Shown: in pieces, positions 1-4,937 of the stretch
Position numbering within the stretch: position 1 is the stretch's first letter
Layout of the letters: every line of letters begins with the position of its first letter
NCBI GenBank assembly: GCA_023250795.1
Contig: JAHFAB010000133.1
Coordinates: forward strand, 1-5,986
DNA length: 5,986 nucleotides
Direction of reading: 5' to 3'
Source of the DNA: Bacteriovoracaceae bacterium
GTDB lineage: Bacteria; Bdellovibrionota; UBA1018
Program-made: the position numbers and the translations under genes
The notes under the pieces: model-generated
The model's database searches: none
Told to the model about the DNA's origin: nothing
The model's input: the letters and a program-made list of their open reading frames with translations, nothing else

Positions 1-494
1 TCTATTTTTCTCGCAGGAATAAAAAACCTTCTGATTTCATTTTGTCTTTGGATCGTAAAACGTGAGTTTCCATAGATGAGTTTACAGGGAAGCCACTGCG
101 CAAGAGCGTCCATCCACCCTGAGACGGGGCCATGTTGAAACCAGACATGGGGCTTTCGCTCCAACCAAGCCGGGAGAGCGCCGAAAAGCGCAGCATAGGC
201 CATGGTCGAATGCACAAGATCGATATTTTCTTCGCGGATGATTTTTCTGAGCCATTTTATGAGGGGGATCAGGGTCCAGGGCCGACTGAGTCGAAAAGGA
301 TGGGGATAAAGAAAAAGATCGGGAAAAGATTCTTTTTTAAACTGATCCCATAATGGACCCGATCGCAAAAAGATAAAACTAGGCTTGAACTTTTCTCGAT
401 CATGGAACTGTGCTGTGTGTCGTACAAAGGTTTCAACCCCCCCAATCCCGGTTGAAGCAACGATGTAGAGGATTTTTTTAGGCTGAGTTTTCAT
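1..494 (-). CDS. GT4-family glycosyltransferase, N-terminal part (runs off left edge)
   Basis: Reading leftward from the ATG at 494-492, the frame stays open to the window edge and gives 164 residues starting MKTQPKKILYIVASTGIGGV. This is the N-terminal Rossmann half of a GT-B glycosyltransferase: a first beta strand (residues 8-13), the glycine-rich GIGGVE acceptor-side loop (16-21), then IDLVHSTMAYAALFG (91-105), QHGP (120-123) and YGNSRF (141-146), all at the usual family spacing. Such enzymes transfer a sugar from a nucleotide-sugar donor, often in LPS, capsule or exopolysaccharide synthesis at the inner face of the membrane. The donor-binding C-terminal half lies outside the window, so the substrate cannot be told. 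The start is supported by AGGAA six bases before the ATG. That site lies inside a hairpin (501-535). G+C is high (line 121-180 is 37/60), unlike the ATPase next door, which is divergently transcribed. The family is clear; the exact function is unknown. Confidence 0.85.
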   Translation of the reverse strand, partial: MKTQPKKILYIVASTGIGGVETFVRHTAQFHDREKFKPSFIFLRSGPLWDQFKKESFPDLFLYPHPFRLSRPWTLIPLIKWLRKIIREENIDLVHSTMAYAALFGALPAWLERKPHVWFQHGPVSGWMDALAQWLPCKLIYGNSRFTIQRQNEIRRFFIPARKI

Positions 495-500
495 GGTGAG

Positions 501-535
501 TTCCTGACACTTTGTGAGATCAATTGTGCCAGGAA
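501..535 (-). promoter_or_regulatory. Leader hairpin covering the glycosyltransferase ribosome-binding site
   Basis: Inverted repeat with 10-base arms and a 15-base loop. On the minus strand the arms are TTCCTGGCAC (535-526) and GTGTCAGGAA (510-501). As RNA this gives ten consecutive pairs, one of them G-U. The 3' arm ends in AGGAA, the Shine-Dalgarno sequence six bases before the glycosyltransferase ATG, so folding would hide the ribosome-binding site. It could instead be a DNA operator, since both readings fit the same dyad. The dyad is directly visible; the regulatory role is inferred. Confidence 0.55.
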
Positions 536-604
536 ATTCTTGCTCAATCCACTAAAACTGACCGGTTATAAATAATTGAGATGTTTAGAGAAAGATAATT
601 CATA

Positions 605-632
605 TTGACACTTTAGATTATCGCGATATATT
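605..632 (+). promoter_or_regulatory. Promoter of the AAA_14/DUF4143 ATPase gene
   Basis: A perfect -35 box TTGACA (605-610) is followed after 16 bases by TATATT (627-632, 5/6 match to TATAAT). The first base of the start codon is 639, seven bases past the -10 box, which is where transcription normally begins. The mRNA would then start at or within a base or two of the ATG. This agrees with the absence of any Shine-Dalgarno sequence between 620 and 638. Confidence 0.65.
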
Positions 633-637
633 AAAGT
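610..637. promoter_or_regulatory. 28-bp dyad (probable operator) over the ATPase promoter
   Basis: A hyphenated palindrome centred at 623/624. Outer arms are ACTTTA (610-615) and TAAAGT (632-637); the core is the perfect 10-bp palindrome TATCGCGATA (619-628); only the two intervening triplets fail to pair. In all, 11 of 14 symmetric base pairs match. It fills the -35/-10 spacer, the -10 box and the sequence up to the start codon, so a bound dimeric repressor would block RNA polymerase. The regulator is not identified; candidates are HipB from the facing operon or a factor encoded elsewhere. Confidence 0.5.
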
Positions 638-638
638 T

Positions 639-1805
639 ATGTTTCAAAGAATCATACATCTCCCTAAGATACCTACCGAATCATTTTTCCTATGGGGACC
701 CCGCAAATCAGGAAAAAGTTTTTTACTCAAGAAACTTTATCCCGATGTCCCTATGTTTAACTTGCTGGATACGGACGATTTTGCAAAATACTCAATGCGC
801 CCGGCACTTTTTAGGGAGGAATGTCTAGCTATTCCTCAGCGATCAAAAAACAAGAAACCATTTTTTATCATTGATGAAATACAGAAAATTCCCGCTTTAT
901 TAGATGAGGTCCACTTACTTATAGAAAACCATGGATTTCTGTTTGGTTTATGTGGTTCATCAGCCAGAAAACTGAGACGTGGCCATGCCAATCTCCTGGG
1001 TGGAAGGGCGTTGCGCTACGAATTGAGAGGTTTGGTTTATCCAGAACTGGGAGCTGAGTTTAACTTGGTGCGCTTGCTCAATCGCGGTTATTTGCCCAGC
1101 CATTATTTGAGTCATTCTTATCAGAAACTCTGTCAGTCTTATGTAAATGAATACATTAAGGAGGAGATTGCTGCGGAGGGTTTGATTAGAAATCTTCCAG
1201 TTTTTTCAGATTTTTTAAGAAGTGCGGCATTTTCAGATACCGAAATTATAAACTACACAAATATTGCTAGCGATTGTGGCATATCTAGTCCAACGGTCAA
1301 AGAATATTTTCAGATCTTACAAGACACTTTGATTGGTGAGATTCTGCCGGCGCATACAAGACGTCCAAAACGAAAAGTCATTCACGCTCCTAAATTTTAT
1401 TTTTTTGATGTCGCACTTACTAATGTTCTTATTCGAAGAAAGGAAATTGAACCTGGAACAGAACTCTGGGGTAAGGCATTTGAGAACTGGGTTCATCAGG
1501 AACTGAAAAGTTTCATGATCTATAGTGAGAAAGGGGACGAATTATCCTATTGGCGGTTGGCAGACTCGGGCAAAGAAGTTGATTTTATTGTAAATGATTG
1601 CCAAATTGCAATTGAAGCTAAGGCGTGCAATCCAATAAGAAATGAAGATCTAAAGGCTCTTCGTGAGCTCAAAAATGACCAACCTCATGTTGAAAAGAGG
1701 CTGATTGTTTGTATGGAAAAAAAGAGAAGGATAACTGGGGATGGAATTTTGATTCTCCCTTATGAAGAATTTGTAGCAGGCCTTTGGTCAGGAGAGTGGT
1801 GGTGA
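639..1805 (+). CDS. ATP-binding protein, AAA_14 + DUF4143 family
   Basis: Protein of 388 residues, a usual length for the family. The AAA domain is N-terminal: an opening LPKIPTESFFLWGP typical of AAA_14, Walker A GPRKSGKS (20-27), Walker B FFIIDE (75-80) and a sensor-type segment LCGSSARKLRRG (104-115) followed by NLLGGRAL. The C-terminal DUF4143 region carries the nuclease-fold signature E282 (FENW), D315 (EVDF) and E326-A-K328, the spacing expected of a PD-(D/E)XK core. These proteins are widespread, often as lone accessory genes, and their physiological role is poorly known; a link to mobile-element, toxin-antitoxin or defence loci is often suggested. All catalytic-looking residues are intact, so it does not look decayed. 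The start is fixed by family alignment and the promoter. G+C is very low (line 1201-1260 is 17/60), suggesting acquisition. It converges on hipA with 21 bases between stop codons. Confidence 0.85.
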   Translation: MFQRIIHLPKIPTESFFLWGPRKSGKSFLLKKLYPDVPMFNLLDTDDFAKYSMRPALFREECLAIPQRSKNKKPFFIIDEIQKIPALLDEVHLLIENHGFLFGLCGSSARKLRRGHANLLGGRALRYELRGLVYPELGAEFNLVRLLNRGYLPSHYLSHSYQKLCQSYVNEYIKEEIAAEGLIRNLPVFSDFLRSAAFSDTEIINYTNIASDCGISSPTVKEYFQILQDTLIGEILPAHTRRPKRKVIHAPKFYFFDVALTNVLIRRKEIEPGTELWGKAFENWVHQELKSFMIYSEKGDELSYWRLADSGKEVDFIVNDCQIAIEAKACNPIRNEDLKALRELKNDQPHVEKRLIVCMEKKRRITGDGILILPYEEFVAGLWSGEWW

Positions 1806-1826
1806 AAAAGTGTTTGATTTAGCATT

Positions 1827-3185
1827 TTATGGGTTTTTTAAGATGTTCATTCGTTCTGCAACGATTTTAAGGTATTTTTTTTGGGAATCTGGAGTGAGAT
1901 AGCTTCTCATTGTAAAATCATGGGTGACTTGCATCCAGTTTTTTAATTCGGAAAAAATCGTTTTGATTTGTATTTGTTCCATTCTTAAAATATTAGTCGC
2001 AAATTTTTTGAAATATGACATTTGTAAGTTTCTACTTTTGCCACAAATCGGTAAACCAATATCGATTTGCTCTCGAGGAATGGGCAGACGTGTGTTCAAA
2101 AGATCGTAACAAGGGCTTAAGTCTAGTTCACCGTTCAATGATTCTTTCTCGAGCAGGGACCAGTTTTTCAGATGCATATCTGCATTACCGATAAAAAAAC
2201 AAAAAAGAAGTCTTCTGAAAAAATCGTATAAATCTAACATGGGTGCAGATGCGTATCGGCGGATGGCGTTTGCGATTTTCTCGTTACTGCTTTCATACTT
2301 GTCTAGACTAGAGGCTCCAGTAATTTGTGCCATGTCTTCCATTTTGCGATAAACTCCACTCAATCGATCAAATCTTCGGATCACATACACATATCCTAAA
2401 CTCTGTATTTTAATGAGTGCAAAGGGTGGAACTCTAAACCCAAGTTCCTGAGCAATGGCCATGGTCAGATGTTCATTTGCAGGGAGCTCTGGATGTTCCC
2501 CCTCTGGTTTGAGTATGTATTCTGATTGTGATGGATCAGCATGCATCTTAGCTCTACTTTGATCTAAAGAAAAAAGTCCTTTACGTTGTGCTCCAGAAAT
2601 CGAGCCTCCATAAATGGTGCGTGAGAAAGTTTCAAGTGGACGTTCGGCATCTAATTCGATCTTAAGCTTTCGTGAAGTTCCCCAAAGAGCAGTGGCACAG
2701 CGAAAATGAAAAATTTGCTTGGATGGGGATTTGTTTAGACAAGAAGGACAAAATCCACCTTTATTCGGAAATTCTATTTTTTCTAAACGTGTAGGGAAAC
2801 TTTCAATTGTTTCGTGTAATTCATTATTCGAATATTCTTCGCCGTTTGGGTTAAGAGCTTGGACAGAAACGGCTCCAATAGGAGAACTTCCAACTGCCAT
2901 GAGTAGAGCAAATCTATTTTTTTTGTCGATATGAAAAATCTGTTCGGCACGTGAGAGTAGCCAACCTTCCAAAATCAGATTATCAAAAAATGGGTGCAGT
3001 TCTCGGAAAACATAAGCTTCTGGCTTTAATGGAAAGGCACAGGCAATTGGAATGGGGGTTTTAGTTCGGAGATATTCGGTGCTGTATTGAAACGAGTAGC
3101 TTTCAGCTGTTTTTTTTTCAAGCACTCCAACTTGCAGTTTACGCAGGTAAACATTTGCTTGAGTGAGAGTTTGGTATCTAATCAT
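1827..3185 (-). CDS. hipA: HipA-type serine/threonine kinase toxin, HipS-HipT-like composite
   Basis: From the ATG at 3185 the protein has 452 residues, close to E. coli HipA (440). Residues about 9-109 form the HipA N-terminal subdomain (ANVYLRKLQVGVLEKK; PIACAFPL; FFDNLILEGWL; ALLMAVGSSPIGAVSV). A linker holds a CX2C...HX2C motif (C146, C149, H160, C163). The kinase domain follows: SIS plus GAQRK (195-202) as ATP-side loop with the autophosphorylation serine position, K226 in LKPEG, NEH (237-239), RRFDR (269-273), catalytic D336 and N341 in GNADMHLKN, and metal-binding D361 in PCYDLL. HipA kinases phosphorylate aminoacyl-tRNA synthetases (GltX for HipA, TrpS for HipT) and arrest growth; the target here is unknown. 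The ATG at 3185 is preferred over one at 3278 because the latter would overlap hipB by 101 bases. With 3185 the overlap is the 8-base ATGATTAG, suggesting translational coupling. No key residue is missing. Confidence 0.9.
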   Translation of the reverse strand: MIRYQTLTQANVYLRKLQVGVLEKKTAESYSFQYSTEYLRTKTPIPIACAFPLKPEAYVFRELHPFFDNLILEGWLLSRAEQIFHIDKKNRFALLMAVGSSPIGAVSVQALNPNGEEYSNNELHETIESFPTRLEKIEFPNKGGFCPSCLNKSPSKQIFHFRCATALWGTSRKLKIELDAERPLETFSRTIYGGSISGAQRKGLFSLDQSRAKMHADPSQSEYILKPEGEHPELPANEHLTMAIAQELGFRVPPFALIKIQSLGYVYVIRRFDRLSGVYRKMEDMAQITGASSLDKYESSNEKIANAIRRYASAPMLDLYDFFRRLLFCFFIGNADMHLKNWSLLEKESLNGELDLSPCYDLLNTRLPIPREQIDIGLPICGKSRNLQMSYFKKFATNILRMEQIQIKTIFSELKNWMQVTHDFTMRSYLTPDSQKKYLKIVAERMNILKNP

Positions 3186-3429
3186 GCTGACTACGATCCA
3201 TTCGGGTTGGAGACATTTTGTAATCAAATACACAAAAGAGTTTGTTAAGTGTGTCAAGTCTGAGGGTTTGCTTTCCACCTTCTACCTGATTTACAAAAGA
3301 AAAACTCACCCCAGCAAGCTGGGCCAGTTCTCTCTGAGTGAGATTTCGCTCTTTTCGCAGGTTTCGAATGAACGTTCCGATTTGGAGGGCGGCATTATCT
3401 GTTAGGGCTTTCATAAGAGTTAAATTCAT
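3178..3429 (-). CDS. hipB: HipB-type XRE-family antitoxin and autorepressor
   Basis: Up to 83 residues, almost entirely one XRE/Cro-C1 helix-turn-helix: IGTFIRNLRKERNLTQRELA (17-36), then QLAGVSFSFVNQVEGGKQTLRLDTLNKL, with LTQRELAQLAGVS as the scaffold and recognition helices. HipB binds HipA and its own operator, keeping the kinase inactive and repressing the operon; that role is inferred here from the adjacent hipA, the 8-base overlap and the upstream dyads. Two starts are possible. The ATG at 3429 lies partly inside the TATAAT box, so the transcript from that promoter would not contain it. The ATG at 3414 (residue 6, giving 78 residues) lies about seven bases after the expected transcription start and is probably the one used. 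Neither has a Shine-Dalgarno sequence. The larger extent is given here. The C-terminus (PTRMDRSQHD) is short and polar. Confidence 0.88.
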   Translation of the reverse strand: MNLTLMKALTDNAALQIGTFIRNLRKERNLTQRELAQLAGVSFSFVNQVEGGKQTLRLDTLNKLFCVFDYKMSPTRMDRSQHD

Positions 3430-3455
3430 TATATCATAAAAATATCTTCGATCAA
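3428..3455 (-). promoter_or_regulatory. hipBA promoter
   Basis: On the minus strand, a consensus -10 box TATAAT (3433-3428) lies 16 bases after TTGATC (3455-3450; 4/6 match to TTGACA). Initiation would fall near 3421, about seven bases before the second hipB ATG at 3414. The -35 box lies inside the promoter-proximal dyad (3443-3460), an arrangement that fits repression by HipB. Confidence 0.6.
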
Positions 3456-3460
3456 GAATA
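3443..3460. promoter_or_regulatory. HipB-operator-like dyad, promoter-proximal
   Basis: TATCTTCGATCAAGAATA, flanked by A/T runs. Counting the flanks (3439-3464), 10 of 13 symmetric pairs match. It has the TATC-N-type half-site and total length of the E. coli HipB operator (TATCC-N8-GGATA), with an imperfect right half. It covers the -35 box of hipBA and is centred exactly 30 bp, close to three helical turns, from the next dyad. Confidence 0.5.
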
Positions 3461-3469
3461 TTTTATTAA

Positions 3470-3493
3470 AAATATCGTAATTAAACGATATTT
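3470..3493. promoter_or_regulatory. HipB-operator-like palindrome, best-matched site
   Basis: Perfect 9-bp arms AAATATCGT and ACGATATTT with a 6-base A/T centre. The inner part reads TATCG-N8-CGATA (3473-3490), the same half-site and spacing as the E. coli HipB operator TATCC-N8-GGATA except for the fifth base of each half, changed symmetrically. It lies just upstream of the hipBA promoter. Binding by HipB is inferred, but the match in form is strong. Confidence 0.68.
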
Positions 3494-3518
3494 ATTAGGA
3501 AAATAGAGATTTTTAAGG

Positions 3519-3542
3519 ATTTATCGTCGATCGAAGGTAAAT
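3519..3542. promoter_or_regulatory. HipB-operator-like dyad, promoter-distal
   Basis: Ten of 12 symmetric pairs match. The inner 18 bases are TATCGTCGATCGAAGGTA (3522-3539), sharing the TATCG half-site and a TCGATC centre with the proximal dyad. The right half is degenerate. Its centre is 49 bp from the best-matched site. It may be an auxiliary operator, since E. coli hipBA also has several; this one is the least certain of the three. Confidence 0.38.
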
Positions 3543-3582
3543 GCTTCCCCAGATGTAGTAAAAGTCCCTTACCCCAAACACA

Positions 3583-3594
3583 GCCCCACCGGGC
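3583..3594 (-). terminator. Weak hairpin after the VOC gene (possible terminator)
   Basis: On the minus strand GCCC-GGTG-GGGC forms a 4-bp G/C stem seven bases past the VOC stop codon, followed by the mixed TGTGTTTGG rather than a clean T run. It could reduce read-through from the VOC gene into hipBA, but it is short and lacks a proper U tract. The rest of 3541-3600 shows no gene. Confidence 0.25.
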
Positions 3595-3600
3595 AAACCA

Positions 3601-3984
3601 TTAAGTCTTGCTCGTGTCTTCGTAGAGGCTAATCACATTTCCACTGGGATCTACGAATTCTGTACAGAAGGCACCAGGGTGGATCTCTGAAACTTCTCTC
3701 GTGAACTCGAGCCCGTTTGCTTTGAGTTGAGAGACGAGCTCGCGGATGTTTTTGACTTGAGTGATGAGGACTCCGCCAGACTGACTGGGGCTTTTTCCCG
3801 TGTCGTGCTTGTCCATTCCGTGAAGGCAAAGGGAGTGCCCTCCCAAATCAAACTCGGTCCATCCCTCGCTTTCATAAGAAGGCTTGAGCTGAAGTTTGTC
3901 TTTATAGAAAGACACGGCTTTTGCCATATCCTGAACATAATACATGGTCCCGTAGGTTCCGTTTAAACAGCCGTTGGTGGACAT
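3601..3984 (-). CDS. VOC (glyoxalase/bleomycin-resistance fold) family protein
   Basis: A protein of 127 residues, the usual length for a single two-module VOC protein. The first beta-alpha-beta-beta-beta module runs from about residue 11 (YGTMYYVQDMAKAVSFYKDKL) to WTEFDLGGHSLCLHG (42-56); the second from about 71 (GVLITQVKNIRELVSQLKANG) to CTEFVDPSGNVISLYE (107-122). The FVDPSGNVISLYE ending is highly typical. E44, H55 and E122 could be metal ligands, but the usual first-strand histidine position holds Tyr (YYV), so metal use is uncertain. Members include glyoxalase I, fosfomycin- and bleomycin-resistance proteins and dioxygenases; the substrate cannot be read from this sequence. The start is well supported by AGGA (3995-3992) seven bases upstream. 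It is leftward, ahead of hipB, and divergent from the MNT gene. Its G+C (line 3661-3720 is 32/60) is clearly above both neighbours. Confidence 0.88.
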   Translation of the reverse strand: MSTNGCLNGTYGTMYYVQDMAKAVSFYKDKLQLKPSYESEGWTEFDLGGHSLCLHGMDKHDTGKSPSQSGGVLITQVKNIRELVSQLKANGLEFTREVSEIHPGAFCTEFVDPSGNVISLYEDTSKT

Positions 3985-4069
3985 AAAATCATCCTTTCGT
4001 ATTGAGTTTGTCAGTCAGATCGTTGCTTTTATCAGTGAAAGTAAAGTCTGTCGATGCTAATCATCATGG
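3985..4069. promoter_or_regulatory. Divergent intergenic region between VOC and MNT genes
   Basis: These 85 bases must hold leftward signals for the VOC gene and probably rightward ones for the MNT/HEPN pair. Leftward, TCGACA (4054-4049) and GATAAA (4033-4028) are a weak promoter pair with a short 15-base spacer, and a good Shine-Dalgarno site lies at 3995-3992. Rightward, GCTAAT (4056-4061) could be a -10 box giving initiation near 4068, but no fitting -35 box is seen. No convincing operator was found. Confidence 0.3.
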
Positions 4070-4513
4070 GTGATGAAACTCACTTCTGATCAAAAAAGAG
4101 CCCTCGAAAAAACTGCGAAAGAAGCTGGAGTGTCCTATATTCGACTTTTTGGAAGTGCTATTCGGTCTCTCAAAAAAGCAAGGGATATTGATATTGTTGT
4201 CGGCCATTCAAAAAAACTGACACTTTCTCAGTATTCGATTTTATCCAGTGGAGTAGAAAAAGTTTTTCACAAACCCATAGATATTGTAGAGCTTCGCTCA
4301 GGTCTAAGCCCACTTCTTATCTTTGAAATTGGAAAAACGTCCATCCCACTATTCGAAAACCCTAAAAAAGGCTTAGAAGATTATATTAATAAGATCGAGC
4401 CGCTTCTGGGTATTGCAAATGATGAAATCCTTTCGTTTCCAAAGAAATTGAGAGATCAGTCGTTCAAACTCATGCAAGCACAAAGCAAATTGAGGCCTCC
4501 CCATGTCTCCTAA
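4070..4513 (+). CDS. mntA: MNT-type minimal nucleotidyltransferase, antitoxin of MntA-HepT pair
   Basis: A protein of 147 residues. Its nucleotidyltransferase core is clear: YIRLFGSAIRS (23-33) leading into GS-X9-DID (S29; D39, D41), then the third acidic residue D71 in KPIDIVELR. All three metal-binding aspartates are present, so it should be active. In characterised MntA-HepT systems (Shewanella oneidensis), MntA transfers AMP groups to a tyrosine of the HEPN toxin and silences it; this role is inferred here from the partner gene directly downstream. The C-terminal 45 residues are lysine-rich and unassigned. The first codon is GTG at 4070 followed directly by ATG at 4073; either may be used, and neither has a clear Shine-Dalgarno site. 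The stop overlaps the HEPN start by 11 bases. Other minimal nucleotidyltransferases look similar, so the call rests partly on the pairing. Confidence 0.85.
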   Translation: MMKLTSDQKRALEKTAKEAGVSYIRLFGSAIRSLKKARDIDIVVGHSKKLTLSQYSILSSGVEKVFHKPIDIVELRSGLSPLLIFEIGKTSIPLFENPKKGLEDYINKIEPLLGIANDEILSFPKKLRDQSFKLMQAQSKLRPPHVS

Positions 4514-4913
4514 AATTATTCATTCAAAACTCATGCTTTTATATGAAGTCTTAGCAGATTTTAAGCCCCATATAACTGCGACTAGAGAGAAACAAGACGA
4601 CGCTCACTACGAGATCGAGAGACAAGTCCAATTAGCGGTAGAGTTTTGTATCGCTATTGGTAGGCGGATGCTTACGCTCAATGAGCTCCCCAACCCAGAG
4701 ACTGCACGGGAGGTCTTTCTTCTTTTGGGAGAAAAAAAGATCATACCAAAGAAACTTTCCATGCTTTTAGCGGACTCTGTAGGTTTGAGAAACTTAATCG
4801 TTCATGAATATGGAAAAATTGATTACTCTTTATTTTTCGGAAATTTAGAGGCAGCTTATGGGGCGTTTACTCACTTAGCTAAGCTGGCCTCAAAGTTTAT
4901 AAAACAGACCTAA
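4503..4913 (+). CDS. hepT: HEPN-domain RNase toxin, HepT-like (DUF86)
   Basis: A protein of 136 residues, the usual size for HepT/DUF86. It is mostly helical, with the diagnostic HEPN active-site motif RX4HXY as R96-NLIV-H101-E-Y103 in VGLRNLIVHEYGKID. R and H are the RNase residues; the Tyr corresponds to the residue AMPylated by MntA in Shewanella oneidensis. Earlier helices contain HYEIERQVQLAVEFCIAIGRRML (35-57), another typical segment. HepT toxins cleave RNA (tRNA in the characterised case); the target here is unknown. The start ATG has GAGG seven bases upstream and lies 11 bases inside the mntA end, so the two are surely co-transcribed and probably translationally coupled, antitoxin first. 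G+C is low (line 4801-4860 is 17/60), as in the ATPase and hipBA genes. No residue of the motif is lost. Confidence 0.88.
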   Translation: MSPKIIHSKLMLLYEVLADFKPHITATREKQDDAHYEIERQVQLAVEFCIAIGRRMLTLNELPNPETAREVFLLLGEKKIIPKKLSMLLADSVGLRNLIVHEYGKIDYSLFFGNLEAAYGAFTHLAKLASKFIKQT

Positions 4914-4937
4914 AAAGTTGATGAAAGGTGAATCCAT

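Noticed and set aside
2..353. Open frames on both strands inside the glycosyltransferase (2-217 minus, 132-353 plus, 269-460 minus).
   Set aside because: They are shadows of the continuous 164-codon GT4 frame starting at 494, which alone has family motifs and a ribosome-binding site.
594..622. GATAAT/ATTATC inverted pair around the -35 box of the ATPase promoter.
   Set aside because: Six-base A/T-rich arms 17 bases apart are expected by chance in this composition; the dyad at 610-637 is much better.
610..637. ATPase promoter dyad as a standard HipB operator.
   Set aside because: The TATCG half-sites abut with no spacer instead of eight bases, so the known HipB geometry does not fit; kept only as an unassigned dyad.
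1800..1845. Possible bidirectional terminator between the ATPase and hipA genes.
   Set aside because: Only an imperfect, A/T-only pairing (AAAAGTG with CATTTT) and a loose T run are present; no G/C stem.
3186..3278. Longer hipA start at 3278, adding 31 residues.
   Set aside because: It would overlap hipB by 101 bases, and the extra residues are encoded by the hipB coding sequence in another frame without resembling HipA.
3629..3966. Open frames overlapping the VOC gene (3629-3829 and 3651-3938 minus, 3727-3966 plus).
   Set aside because: They lack domain features and are alternative readings of a clearly coding VOC frame with a strong ribosome-binding site.
4066..4089. Short upstream frame ATG...TGA (7 codons) overlapping the MNT start.
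   Set aside because: No ribosome-binding site and too short to tell from chance.
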